Part shown: positions 56,990 through 64,000 of the stretch, in pieces
Layout: each line of letters starts with the position of its first letter
Numbering within the stretch: the stretch's first letter is position 1
Assembly: GCF_015461845.1 (NCBI RefSeq)
Contig: NZ_JACOPW010000001.1
Span: 992,001-1,056,000, forward strand
From: Pseudomonas mucoides
GTDB lineage: Bacteria; Pseudomonadota; Gammaproteobacteria; Pseudomonadales; Pseudomonadaceae
Reading direction: 5' to 3'
Length of the DNA stretch: 64,000 nt
The notes under the pieces: model-generated
The model's database searches: none
Told to the model about the DNA's origin: nothing
The model's input: the letters and a program-made list of their open reading frames with translations, nothing else
Translations under genes and position numbers: made by a program

Positions 56990-58081
56990 TTAAAGCTGAC
57001 CCAGCACCGGTGTGCTCACGCGCACATCGGCGTTCTGACCACGGTGACGCAACAGGTGATCCATCAACACGATGGCCATCATCGCTTCAGCGATGGGCGT
57101 AGCGCGGATGCCGACGCATGGGTCGTGACGGCCCTTGGTGATGACGTCCACCGGGTTGCCATGAATGTCGATGGAACGGCCCGGCGTGGTGATACTCGAC
57201 GTTGGCTTCAGCGCCAGGTGCGCGACGATCGGCTGGCCGGACGAAATACCACCGAGAATGCCGCCGGCATTGTTGCTGAGGAAACCTTCCGGGGTCATTT
57301 CATCGCGGTGTTCAGTGCCGCGCTGGGCAACACTGGCGAAACCGGCGCCGATTTCCACGCCTTTCACCGCGTTGATGCTCATCAGCGCATGGGCCAGCTC
57401 GGCATCGAGGCGGTCGAAAATCGGCTCGCCGAGGCCAGGCATCACGCCTTCAGCCACCACCGTGATCTTCGCGCCGACCGAATCCTGGTCGCGACGCAAC
57501 TGGTCCATATAGGCTTCCAGCTCCGGGACTTTGTCCGGGTCAGGACTGAAGAAAGCGTTCTCTTCCACCGAATCCCAGGTCTTGAACGGAATTTCAATCG
57601 GGCCGAGCTGGCTCATGTAGCCGCGAATGACGATGCCCTGGGTGGCCAGGTATTTCTTGGCAATTGCACCAGCCGCTACGCGCATCGCGGTTTCCCGGGC
57701 CGAGCTGCGACCGCCGCCACGGTAATCACGCTCACCGTATTTATGGTGGTAGGTGTAGTCGGCGTGGGCCGGGCGGAACAGATCCTTGATCGCCGAGTAG
57801 TCCTTGGACTTCTGGTCGGTGTTGCGGATCAGCAGACCAATGGAGCACCCGGTGGTGCGACCTTCGAACACGCCAGAGAGGATTTCGACTTCGTCGGCTT
57901 CCTGGCGTTGCGTGGTGTGACGGCTGGTGCCCGGCTTGCGGCGATCCAGGTCACGCTGCAAATCCTCCAGAGAAATCTCCAGCCCCGGCGGGCAGCCGTC
58001 GACAATGGCGACCAACGCCGGACCATGGCTTTCGCCCGCGGTGGTGACAGTGAACAGCTTGCCGTAGGTATTGCCGGACAT
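56990..58081 (-). CDS. aroC: Chorismate synthase
   Basis: AroC, 363 residues, makes chorismate from EPSP using reduced FMN. Signatures include [18 protein letters not shown] near residue 16, [20 protein letters not shown] near residue 125 and [20 protein letters not shown] chose ATG at 58081 ([16 protein letters not shown]). It is the first gene before the MFS-mtnBDC group on the same strand and could be co-transcribed with it. Confidence 0.96.
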   Translation of the reverse strand: MSGNTYGKLFTVTTAGESHGPALVAIVDGCPPGLEISLEDLQRDLDRRKPGTSRHTTQRQEADEVEILSGVFEGRTTGCSIGLLIRNTDQKSKDYSAIKDLFRPAHADYTYHHKYGERDYRGGGRSSARETAMRVAAGAIAKKYLATQGIVIRGYMSQLGPIEIPFKTWDSVEENAFFSPDPDKVPELEAYMDQLRRDQDSVGAKITVVAEGVMPGLGEPIFDRLDAELAHALMSINAVKGVEIGAGFASVAQRGTEHRDEMTPEGFLSNNAGGILGGISSGQPIVAHLALKPTSSITTPGRSIDIHGNPVDVITKGRHDPCVGIRATPIAEAMMAIVLMDHLLRHRGQNADVRVSTPVLGQL

Positions 58082-58210
58082 GCAGGACGCTCCGTGAAAT
58101 AGAACCTGAATACGAATGCGCGCCAGTATACGCAGGCTACCCAAGTAGTTCATCCTCGAACCTTATGGGTGCCCGCGAGTCCAACCGGCACCTTTGTGAA
58201 TGATGGCGTG

Positions 58211-59164
58211 ATGATGCTGCGAGTTTTAGCCTTGAGCCTGACCTTGTTTACCGGCTACGTGCAGGCCACCGTCCTGCAACGACCTATTACGCTGGATACC
58301 GGCACCGGTGAGCTTTTCGGCTCGCTGTTGCTGCCAAAATCCGACAATCCTGTGCCAGTCGTCCTGATCATTTCCGGCTCCGGTCCTACAGATCGTGACG
58401 GCAATAACACCGACGGCGGACGCAATGACAGCCTAAAACGGCTCGCCTGGGTGCTGGCCAAACACAACATCGCCAGCGTGCGTTACGACAAACGCGGTGT
58501 GGCAGCGAGCCTTGCCGCCACGCCGGATGAACGCAATCTGTCGGTAGAGGCCTATGTGGCCGATGCCGAAGCCTGGGGCCAGAAGCTGAAAAGTGATCCG
58601 CGTTTCGGCCCGCTGATTCTGCTCGGCCACAGCGAAGGCGCCTTGATCGCCACCCTGGCGGCGCCAAGTGTAAACGCCGCGGCGGTCATCTCGCTGTCCG
58701 GCAGCGCTCGCCCGGTTGATCAGGTGTTGCGTCAACAGTTGAGCAATCAACTGCCACCGGCGCTGATGCTGCGCAGCAATGAGCTGCTCGACAGCCTCAA
58801 GGCCGGTCACACCGACGACAACGTGCCGCCGCAGCTTCAGACGATTTTCCGTCCGAGTGTGCAGCCATACCTGATTTCTCTGTTCCGGCAGGACCCGGCG
58901 GCAGCGTTCGCCAGGTTGAAGATGCCGGCGTTGATCATTCAGGGCAGCAACGACATTCAGGTTGGAGTCGGTGACGCCAGGCTGCTGAAAGCCGCCAAAC
59001 CGGACGCCGAGCTGGCGCTGATCGAAGGCATGAACCACGTCATGCGCATTGTGCCCAACGACGTCAAACGGCAATTGGCCTCTTATAAAGACCCCCAATT
59101 GCCACTGGCGGCCGAGCTTGGCACCCGCATCCTCGGGTTTATTGACGGACTTCGCCCCAGTTAA
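58211..59164 (+). CDS. Secreted alpha/beta hydrolase
   Basis: The 317-residue protein starts with a signal peptide (MMLRVLALSLTLFTGYVQA) and has the nucleophile elbow LLGHSEGALIA near residue 155, with His in GMNHVMR near residue 280. The SGSGPTDRDGN motif early on is typical of this esterase/peptidase-like group. It probably acts in the periplasm. A second ATG follows three bases later. The substrate is unknown. Confidence 0.87.
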   Translation: MMLRVLALSLTLFTGYVQATVLQRPITLDTGTGELFGSLLLPKSDNPVPVVLIISGSGPTDRDGNNTDGGRNDSLKRLAWVLAKHNIASVRYDKRGVAASLAATPDERNLSVEAYVADAEAWGQKLKSDPRFGPLILLGHSEGALIATLAAPSVNAAAVISLSGSARPVDQVLRQQLSNQLPPALMLRSNELLDSLKAGHTDDNVPPQLQTIFRPSVQPYLISLFRQDPAAAFARLKMPALIIQGSNDIQVGVGDARLLKAAKPDAELALIEGMNHVMRIVPNDVKRQLASYKDPQLPLAAELGTRILGFIDGLRPS

Positions 59165-59259
59165 GCGCTGTTGGCCCTCCAGTCCTGTCAAAAACGGCCG
59201 ATAAGCCTTTGTCGCCAGCGCAATGGCTGGCGGCAGGGCTTGGACAGGATCTCGCCGTT

Positions 59260-60051
59260 ATGACTGATACCCAGACTTCACCCGACACCACCGCTGAAAA
59301 AGACGCACCGCCAGCGGTTGAGCTGCCGTGGGCGGACGTCCACGTCGAGCACCACAAGATGCTCCGTCTGGCGCCGCTGAAAACAGACCGCAACACCGGC
59401 GGGCGACCGCTGCGCTTTGTCGAATTCGGCTATGCCGAACGCAACAGCAAGGAGCAGAGCCTGATGCGCATGAGCATCACCTTGCCCGGTCAGCGCGTGC
59501 GCAAAGAACAGAATCACCTCGACGTGTGGGTCGATCACACCGCCAAGCGTGTGCATTTCGGCCCCGACAGCGGCTTGCAGATTGAACCGATGAACCGTGG
59601 CATCGGCCGCTTCATGGCCGCTCAAGGCATCACGTGGGCGAAGAAGCGCTGGTCCGGTTACACCGTCGACGGCACGGACCTGAACAATAAAGATGCGCTG
59701 AACGAAGACACCCGCCTGCGCCGCGATCACTTCCTCAAGGCCCATGGTTTTGAGGTGGTGTATGCCGATGCCCAGCATTTGAAGGGCAGCGTCAAAGACG
59801 TGCAGGTCGGTGACCTGTCGGGCGAGTGGAACACTGAAAAGCTGCAACTGGTGGAAATTCTCGAAGCGGCGCAGATGCTTCAGCAGGCCGAGCAGAACCT
59901 GGCCGAGCAAGAAGTAAAGCTGAAGACGCACGAAGAAAAAGTCAGCAAGTACAAGCGGGAAGACGCCGGGCTGCGCTTTACCATTACGTGTCTGGTGGCG
60001 TTTGCGATGTTTCAGGCGGGGTTGTTGATCTGGATTGCTACGCATCGGTAA
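59260..60051 (+). CDS. Hypothetical coiled-coil protein with C-terminal membrane anchor
   Basis: The 263-residue protein starts MTDTQTSPDTTAEKDAPP. A soluble domain of about 190 residues is followed by a coiled coil (about 195-235, LLQ/AEQNLAEQEVKLKTHEEKV) and one C-terminal membrane helix ending IATHR. This tail-anchored layout suggests a cytoplasmic sensor or scaffold at the inner membrane. I do not recognise the family. A longer frame starts at 59209. Confidence 0.7.
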   Translation: MTDTQTSPDTTAEKDAPPAVELPWADVHVEHHKMLRLAPLKTDRNTGGRPLRFVEFGYAERNSKEQSLMRMSITLPGQRVRKEQNHLDVWVDHTAKRVHFGPDSGLQIEPMNRGIGRFMAAQGITWAKKRWSGYTVDGTDLNNKDALNEDTRLRRDHFLKAHGFEVVYADAQHLKGSVKDVQVGDLSGEWNTEKLQLVEILEAAQMLQQAEQNLAEQEVKLKTHEEKVSKYKREDAGLRFTITCLVAFAMFQAGLLIWIATHR

Positions 60052-60072
60052 ACGTCTGAGACCGACGTGCGG

Positions 60073-60162
60073 CCATCGCGGCCACGCTCCCACAGGTTCT
60101 GTGTCGTACCCGAATGGTGCGACACATTCTGAACCTGTAGGAGCGAGGCTTGCCCGCGATGG
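60073..60162. repeat. REPIN between the hypothetical gene and prmB
   Basis: CCATCGCGGCCACGCTCC ... CCTGTAGGAGCGAGGCTTGC arms with an internal TGTCGTACC/GGTGCGACA inverted repeat. Confidence 0.8.
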
Positions 60163-60172
60163 CTTTCTAAAG

Positions 60173-61081
60173 TCAGACGCGAGAAGCGAACAGTGCCTGA
60201 TGATCGCGGCACTGTTCAGCCGTCAACATGAACACCCCATGCCCGCCGCGCTCGAAATCGAGCCACGCAAAATCGACTTCCGGGTACAGTGCGTCGACGT
60301 GAACCTGACTGTTGCCCACTTCGACAATCAGCAAGCCCTTCTCGGTCAGATGATCCGCCGCTTCCGCCAGCATGCGGCGCACCAGGTTCAAACCGTCATC
60401 GCCACAGGCCAGGCCCAGCTCCGGCTCGTGCTGATACTCGTCCGGCATATCGGCGAAATCTTCCGCATCGACGTAGGGCGGGTTCGACACGATCAGGTCG
60501 AAACGTTGACCCGGTAAACCATCAAAGCCATCGCCCTGAACCGTGTACACCCGCTCATCGACACCGTGACGCTCGATGTTCTGGTTGGCCACTTCCAGCG
60601 CTTCAAACGACAGATCGGCCAGCACTACTTCGGCGTTCTGGAACTCGTAGGCGCAGGCGATACCGATGCAACCGGAACCGGTGCACAGGTCGAGAATGCG
60701 CGCTGGTTCGGCCCCCAACCATGGCTCGAAGCGTTTTTCAATCAGTTCGCCAATCGGTGAACGCGGGATCAGCACGCGCTCGTCGACGATGAAGGACATG
60801 CCGCAAAACCACGCTTCGCCCAACAGGTAAGCGGTCGGAATGCGTTCTTCGATGCGGCGCTTGAGCAAGCGCTGCAGATTGACCAGCTCATCATCTTCCA
60901 GCGCACAGTCGAGGTAGCTGTCGGCGATTTCCCACGGCAAGTGCAAGGCACCCAACACCAGTTGACGGGCTTCGTCCCAGGCGTTGTCGGTCCCATGGCC
61001 GAAAAACAGATCCTCCCCATGGAAGCGGCTGACGGCCCAACGGATATGGTCACGCAGGGTACGAAGGCGGGAAGTGATCAC
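60173..61081 (-). CDS. prmB: Ribosomal protein uL3 glutamine methyltransferase
   Basis: PrmB, 302 residues, N5-methylates a glutamine of ribosomal protein L3. The SAM site [15 protein letters not shown] is near residue 140 and the catalytic NPPYVD near residue 205. The start is GTG at 61081 with GGAG about 10 bases before it. It diverges from the isochorismatase-family gene. Confidence 0.93.
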   Translation of the reverse strand: MITSRLRTLRDHIRWAVSRFHGEDLFFGHGTDNAWDEARQLVLGALHLPWEIADSYLDCALEDDELVNLQRLLKRRIEERIPTAYLLGEAWFCGMSFIVDERVLIPRSPIGELIEKRFEPWLGAEPARILDLCTGSGCIGIACAYEFQNAEVVLADLSFEALEVANQNIERHGVDERVYTVQGDGFDGLPGQRFDLIVSNPPYVDAEDFADMPDEYQHEPELGLACGDDGLNLVRRMLAEAADHLTEKGLLIVEVGNSQVHVDALYPEVDFAWLDFERGGHGVFMLTAEQCRDHQALFASRV

Positions 61082-61320
61082 GACGGCAAACTCCAGAAAA
61101 AACGACTGGCGATTCTAACAGCCAAAACGCGCCACGACGACGCAGGAAAAACACCGGGCCGAATGTAGGATCGATCCCTTTTTGCCGCTGGCTATTGAAC
61201 AAAACCCGCAACTTGACAAGGCTGAGAGCCAGTAATGACGGCGTCTACGATAGTAGCGATTCACAGAACCGCTCAGCCAGAGGACAATGTCGCAAAAGCC
61301 CCACTCCAAGGAGCCCCAGA

Positions 61321-61911
61321 ATGTCCGTTCCAAAAACGATGTTTCAACTCAGCGGCCGCGGTTACGCAGCAGCCAATCTGAGCCATGCGACCCTCGTCAT
61401 CATCGATGCCCAGAAGGAATACCTCAGCGGTCCACTGGCCCTGAGCGGCATGGACGCTGCCGTCGCGAACATCAAGCAATTGCTGGCGGCTGCCCGTGCG
61501 GCCGGCCGCCCCATCGTGCATGTACGCCACCTCGGTACGGTCGGCGGGCTGTTCGACCCACAAGGCGAGCGCGGTGAGTTCATCCCCGGCCTTGAACCAC
61601 AGGCCGACGAAACCATCCTCGGTAAATTGCTGCCAAGTGCGTTCCACGGCACCGAACTGGCCAAACGCCTGGAAGACCTCGGCGCCCTTGACCTGATCGT
61701 CTGCGGCTTCATGAGCCACTCCAGCGTCAGCACCACAGTGCGTGCCGCCAAGAACCTGGGTTTCCGTTGCACGCTGGTGGAAGACGCCTGCGCCACGCGC
61801 GACTTGCCTTACAAGGGCGGCGTACTGAGTGCCGAGCACGTTCAGCAGACCGAAATGGCGATCATGGCGGACAACTTCGCCACCCTCGCGCTCACTCACG
61901 ATCTGATTTGA
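61321..61911 (+). CDS. Isochorismatase-fold protein lacking the catalytic cysteine
   Basis: The 196-residue protein has the cysteine-hydrolase fold: Asp29 in VIIDAQKEY, Lys102 in GKLLPSAFHGT and the nucleophile loop CGFMSHSSVSTTVRAA. In active family members that loop reads TxxCV; here Ser135 (61723-61725) replaces cysteine. It might use serine, work like isochorismatase EntB-type enzymes that need no cysteine, or be non-catalytic. AAGGAG precedes the ATG at 61321. Confidence 0.85.
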   Translation: MSVPKTMFQLSGRGYAAANLSHATLVIIDAQKEYLSGPLALSGMDAAVANIKQLLAAARAAGRPIVHVRHLGTVGGLFDPQGERGEFIPGLEPQADETILGKLLPSAFHGTELAKRLEDLGALDLIVCGFMSHSSVSTTVRAAKNLGFRCTLVEDACATRDLPYKGGVLSAEHVQQTEMAIMADNFATLALTHDLI

Positions 61912-62042
61912 TCGGCCCGTGATGAGCGGCCAATAGCGCCGCTCATCTGCAAAAGCCTCTCGTTTGCCGCAATTGTCTTAGCCTCAGGAACATCCCGGTC
62001 AACTCCCGGTCGAAGGGCCGATACCCATTGAGGAAGGTCGGA

Positions 62043-62363
62043 ATGAAGTTATCCGATGGTTTTGACGCTCGCCGCTTGCGGCCCAAAGGCCAACGCAACT
62101 GGCGTTTTCGTATTGGCGCGGCGTTTGCCGCGTTGCTGGCAACGTGCGGTGTATTGCTCGCCATGGCTGCTGCCGCCAGCCTGCTCGGCCACGCACCTGC
62201 GCTGGGCGAACTGAATACCAGCCGCACCGGTGCGGCAGTGGTCCTGGCGGTCGGCCTGTTCGTGCTGTACCTCGGCGTGTGGCTGTGGCGTCGCTGCCGA
62301 CGCCGGTCGCGTCAGTCGCGTGAGCTGAACATGTCCCCGCACCTGATGAAAAAACACGATTGA
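62043..62363 (+). CDS. Small membrane protein
   Basis: The 106-residue protein has two membrane helices (about 25-50 and 62-82), a basic RRCRRRSRQSR stretch after the second, and an MSPHLMKKHD ending. Positive charges on both ends place both termini in the cytoplasm. GAGGAAGG precedes the ATG. I do not recognise it. A weak terminator-like hairpin follows at 62367-62390. Confidence 0.7.
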   Translation: MKLSDGFDARRLRPKGQRNWRFRIGAAFAALLATCGVLLAMAAAASLLGHAPALGELNTSRTGAAVVLAVGLFVLYLGVWLWRRCRRRSRQSRELNMSPHLMKKHD

Positions 62364-62448
62364 ACCGAGGCCTGGCATCTGCCGGGCCTCAATTGTTATG
62401 GATAGCGCCTCGACTTGGGTAAACTGGCCGACCTTCGCGGAGGCTGAC

Positions 62449-63006
62449 ATGCAAGACGACGATTTTTCCCTGTTCAAAAGTGCGATCCAAGGCGTCAAGC
62501 CGATCAAGCACGATCGCGCCGAAACCGGCAAACCCAAGGCCGACCGCGCGCAAATCGCCAAGCTGCGTCAAGCCGCAACCATTCGTACCGATGCCACCAC
62601 CGTGGATGGGCTGTCCGATCAGTTCGTCATCGATGTCGGCCCGGAAGACGAATTGATGTGGGCCCGTGACGGTGTCCAGGAAAGCCAGATGCGCAAGCTC
62701 AAGATCGGGCAGATTCCGTTCGAGGGCAGCCTCGACCTGCACGGCATGAGCGTGGAAAAGGCCCGGGAAACCCTCTGGGCGTTTCTGGCCGAAGCGACCA
62801 GGTTCGAAATTCGCTGCGTGCGCGTCACTCACGGCAAAGCCGTGCGTCTGGACGGCAAGCGGCCGATGATCAAGAGTCACGTCAACACGTGGTTGCGCCA
62901 GCATTCACAGGTGCTCGGCTTCACCTCGTGCCAGGCTAAACATGGCGGCGCCGGGGCGGTTTATGTGATGCTCAAACGCACCATGATGGAAGGTCGCGAC
63001 GAGTAA
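62449..63006 (+). CDS. Smr-domain protein
   Basis: The 185-residue protein has a C-terminal Smr domain: [14 protein letters not shown] near residue 108 and [14 protein letters not shown] near residue 140. The family (SmrB/YfcN-like) includes endonucleases that cleave mRNA at collided ribosomes. GGAGG lies before the ATG at 62449, and the longer frame from 62398 is not needed. Nuclease activity is inferred from family. Confidence 0.88.
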   Translation: MQDDDFSLFKSAIQGVKPIKHDRAETGKPKADRAQIAKLRQAATIRTDATTVDGLSDQFVIDVGPEDELMWARDGVQESQMRKLKIGQIPFEGSLDLHGMSVEKARETLWAFLAEATRFEIRCVRVTHGKAVRLDGKRPMIKSHVNTWLRQHSQVLGFTSCQAKHGGAGAVYVMLKRTMMEGRDE

Positions 63007-63083
63007 AGCTGTCGCATCATGCTTGCAGCGCCGTGTTTGCCACCGTACCCTTGCCCTTTGCGAAAATCCCCACAGGTAGTTTC

Positions 63084-63629
63084 ATGTCCCTGGAACAGAA
63101 TTACACCGCGATTCTCGGCCAACTGGGCGAGGACGTCTCCCGCGAGGGCCTGCTCGACACGCCAAAACGTGCCGCCAAAGCCATGCAGTACCTCTGCCGC
63201 GGTTATGAACAGACGCTCGAAGAAGTCACCAACGGTGCCTTGTTCAGCTCCGACAACAGCGAAATGGTGCTGGTCAAGGACATCGAGTTGTACTCGTTGT
63301 GCGAACACCACCTGCTTCCGTTCATCGGCAAGGCACACGTCGCTTACATCCCGAGCGGCAAAGTATTGGGCCTGTCGAAAGTGGCGCGAATCGTCGACAT
63401 GTACGCTCGCCGCCTGCAGATCCAGGAAAACCTCAGCCGCCAGATCGCCGATGCGGTCCAGCAAGTCACCGGCGCCCTGGGCGTTGCGGTGGTGATCGAG
63501 GCCAAGCACATGTGCATGATGATGCGCGGTGTGGAGAAACAGAATTCGTCGATGATCACTTCGGTGATGCTCGGTGAGTTCCGCGAAAACGCCGCCACCC
63601 GCAGCGAGTTTCTCAGCCTGATCAAGTAA
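63084..63629 (+). CDS. folE: GTP cyclohydrolase I
   Basis: FolE, 181 residues, makes dihydroneopterin triphosphate from GTP, the first step of folate synthesis. Zinc ligands are in [21 protein letters not shown] with the second cysteine in [11 protein letters not shown]. Start at 63084 ([15 protein letters not shown]). It fits with pabB elsewhere in the window in the same pathway. A terminator follows. Confidence 0.95.
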   Translation: MSLEQNYTAILGQLGEDVSREGLLDTPKRAAKAMQYLCRGYEQTLEEVTNGALFSSDNSEMVLVKDIELYSLCEHHLLPFIGKAHVAYIPSGKVLGLSKVARIVDMYARRLQIQENLSRQIADAVQQVTGALGVAVVIEAKHMCMMMRGVEKQNSSMITSVMLGEFRENAATRSEFLSLIK

Positions 63630-63643
63630 CGTGCGGCACGAAG

Positions 63644-63668
63644 AAAACCGGCATTCATCGCCGGTTTT
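63644..63668 (+). terminator. Terminator of folE
   Basis: AAACCGGC-ATTCATC-GCCGGTTT followed by a T-run. Confidence 0.9.
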
Positions 63669-63732
63669 TTTTCGTCTGAAAAAATCAGGTAAGCTGCGCG
63701 CCCTTCTTCATTCGCACCGTGAGGCTTTCAAC

Positions 63733-64000
63733 GTGTTCGTAAAAGCGCTTCGTGTCGGCCTTGGCCAACTGATCATCTTCATCGACTTCATCACCCGTCC
63801 GGGCAAGAAGCAGCGCCCCGCCGAGGCTCAGGCCAAGGTCAACTCCGCTGCCAAGGACCTGACCCTGTACCAATTCCACGCCTGCCCGTTCTGCGTGAAA
63901 ACCCGCCGCAGCCTGCGTCGCCTGAATGTGCCGGTGACACTGCGTGATGCAAAGAACAACGAACAGGATCGCCAGGCCCTGCTGGAGCAAGGTGGCAAGA
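63733..64000 (+). CDS. Glutaredoxin/GST N-terminal-like protein, 3' end outside window
   Basis: The frame opens with GTG at 63733 (VFVKALRVGLGQLIIFIDF) and gives 89 visible codons. A hydrophobic N-terminus is followed by the redox motif YQFHACPFCVKTRRSLRRL near residue 55, so it is a membrane-anchored glutaredoxin-like or GST_N protein. GTGAGG lies upstream. It continues beyond the window. Confidence 0.85.
   Translation, partial: MFVKALRVGLGQLIIFIDFITRPGKKQRPAEAQAKVNSAAKDLTLYQFHACPFCVKTRRSLRRLNVPVTLRDAKNNEQDRQALLEQGGK

Noticed and set aside
2897..60162. Repeated palindromes as a CRISPR array
   Set aside because: They are dispersed singly or in pairs between genes, without regular spacers or cas genes; they are REP elements.

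Overview
The window is a piece of a Pseudomonas chromosome, most likely from the fluorescens group. The evidence is the high-GC coding style, the methylcitrate operon with acnD and prpF, the ppsA/ppsR, thrH/cysH and aroC/mtn neighbourhoods, and many short palindromic REP elements of the GTGGGAGC / GTAGGAG type between genes. All calls come from reading the sequence. No database was searched.

Layout. (1) 1-2873: ppsA (3' end beyond the window edge) diverges from its regulator ppsR. (2) 2998-5452: a MocR-type regulator diverges from an EamA exporter. (3) 5421-13964: the 2-methylcitrate (propionate) operon on the minus strand, in transcription order gntR-prpB-prpC-acnD-prpF-prpD, with two REPINs inside it and two operator-like palindromes before gntR. 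(4) 14264-17324: a three-gene operon of a retropepsin-like zinc-protease-family protein, an inactive transglutaminase fused to membrane helices, and a RimK-like ATP-grasp ligase. (5) 17482-23161: pabB, thrH, cysH, a LysR/SDR divergent pair and a HAD phosphatase.

(6) 23414-28686 is the main accessory locus. It encodes a 1618-residue Rhs protein whose AT-rich C-terminal tip looks like a cholera/pertussis-type ADP-ribosyltransferase, followed with a 4-bp overlap by a probable immunity gene. (7) 28737-31741: small secreted, acidic or glycine-zipper proteins and a YbjQ protein. (8) 31769-34943: a serine hydrolase, and an SDR-AraC pair. (9) A tRNA-Ser(GGA), then a crotonase, an acyltransferase, CorA, an amidotransferase and a FadB/FadA-like pair (35187-42612).

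(10) 43003-47328: a 31-residue membrane peptide, a cytochrome c, and a second peptide-modification operon (circularly permuted ATP-grasp, alpha-E, transglutaminase). (11) 47726-53861: RraB, speE, small unknown genes, an ankyrin protein, an acyl-CoA synthetase and a DUF3509 gene with a sigma-54-like promoter. (12) 53933-58081: aroC, an MFS transporter and mtnB-mtnD-mtnC for methylthioadenosine salvage, which recycles the by-product of SpeE. (13) 58211-64000: an alpha/beta hydrolase, an unknown coiled-coil membrane protein, prmB, an isochorismatase-fold protein lacking the catalytic cysteine, an Smr protein, folE and a partial glutaredoxin-like gene.

Most of the window is core metabolism. The best candidates for new biology are the Rhs toxin tip with its immunity gene, the two ATP-grasp/transglutaminase operons with unknown substrates, the cysteine-less isochorismatase, and several unassigned regulatory palindromes.
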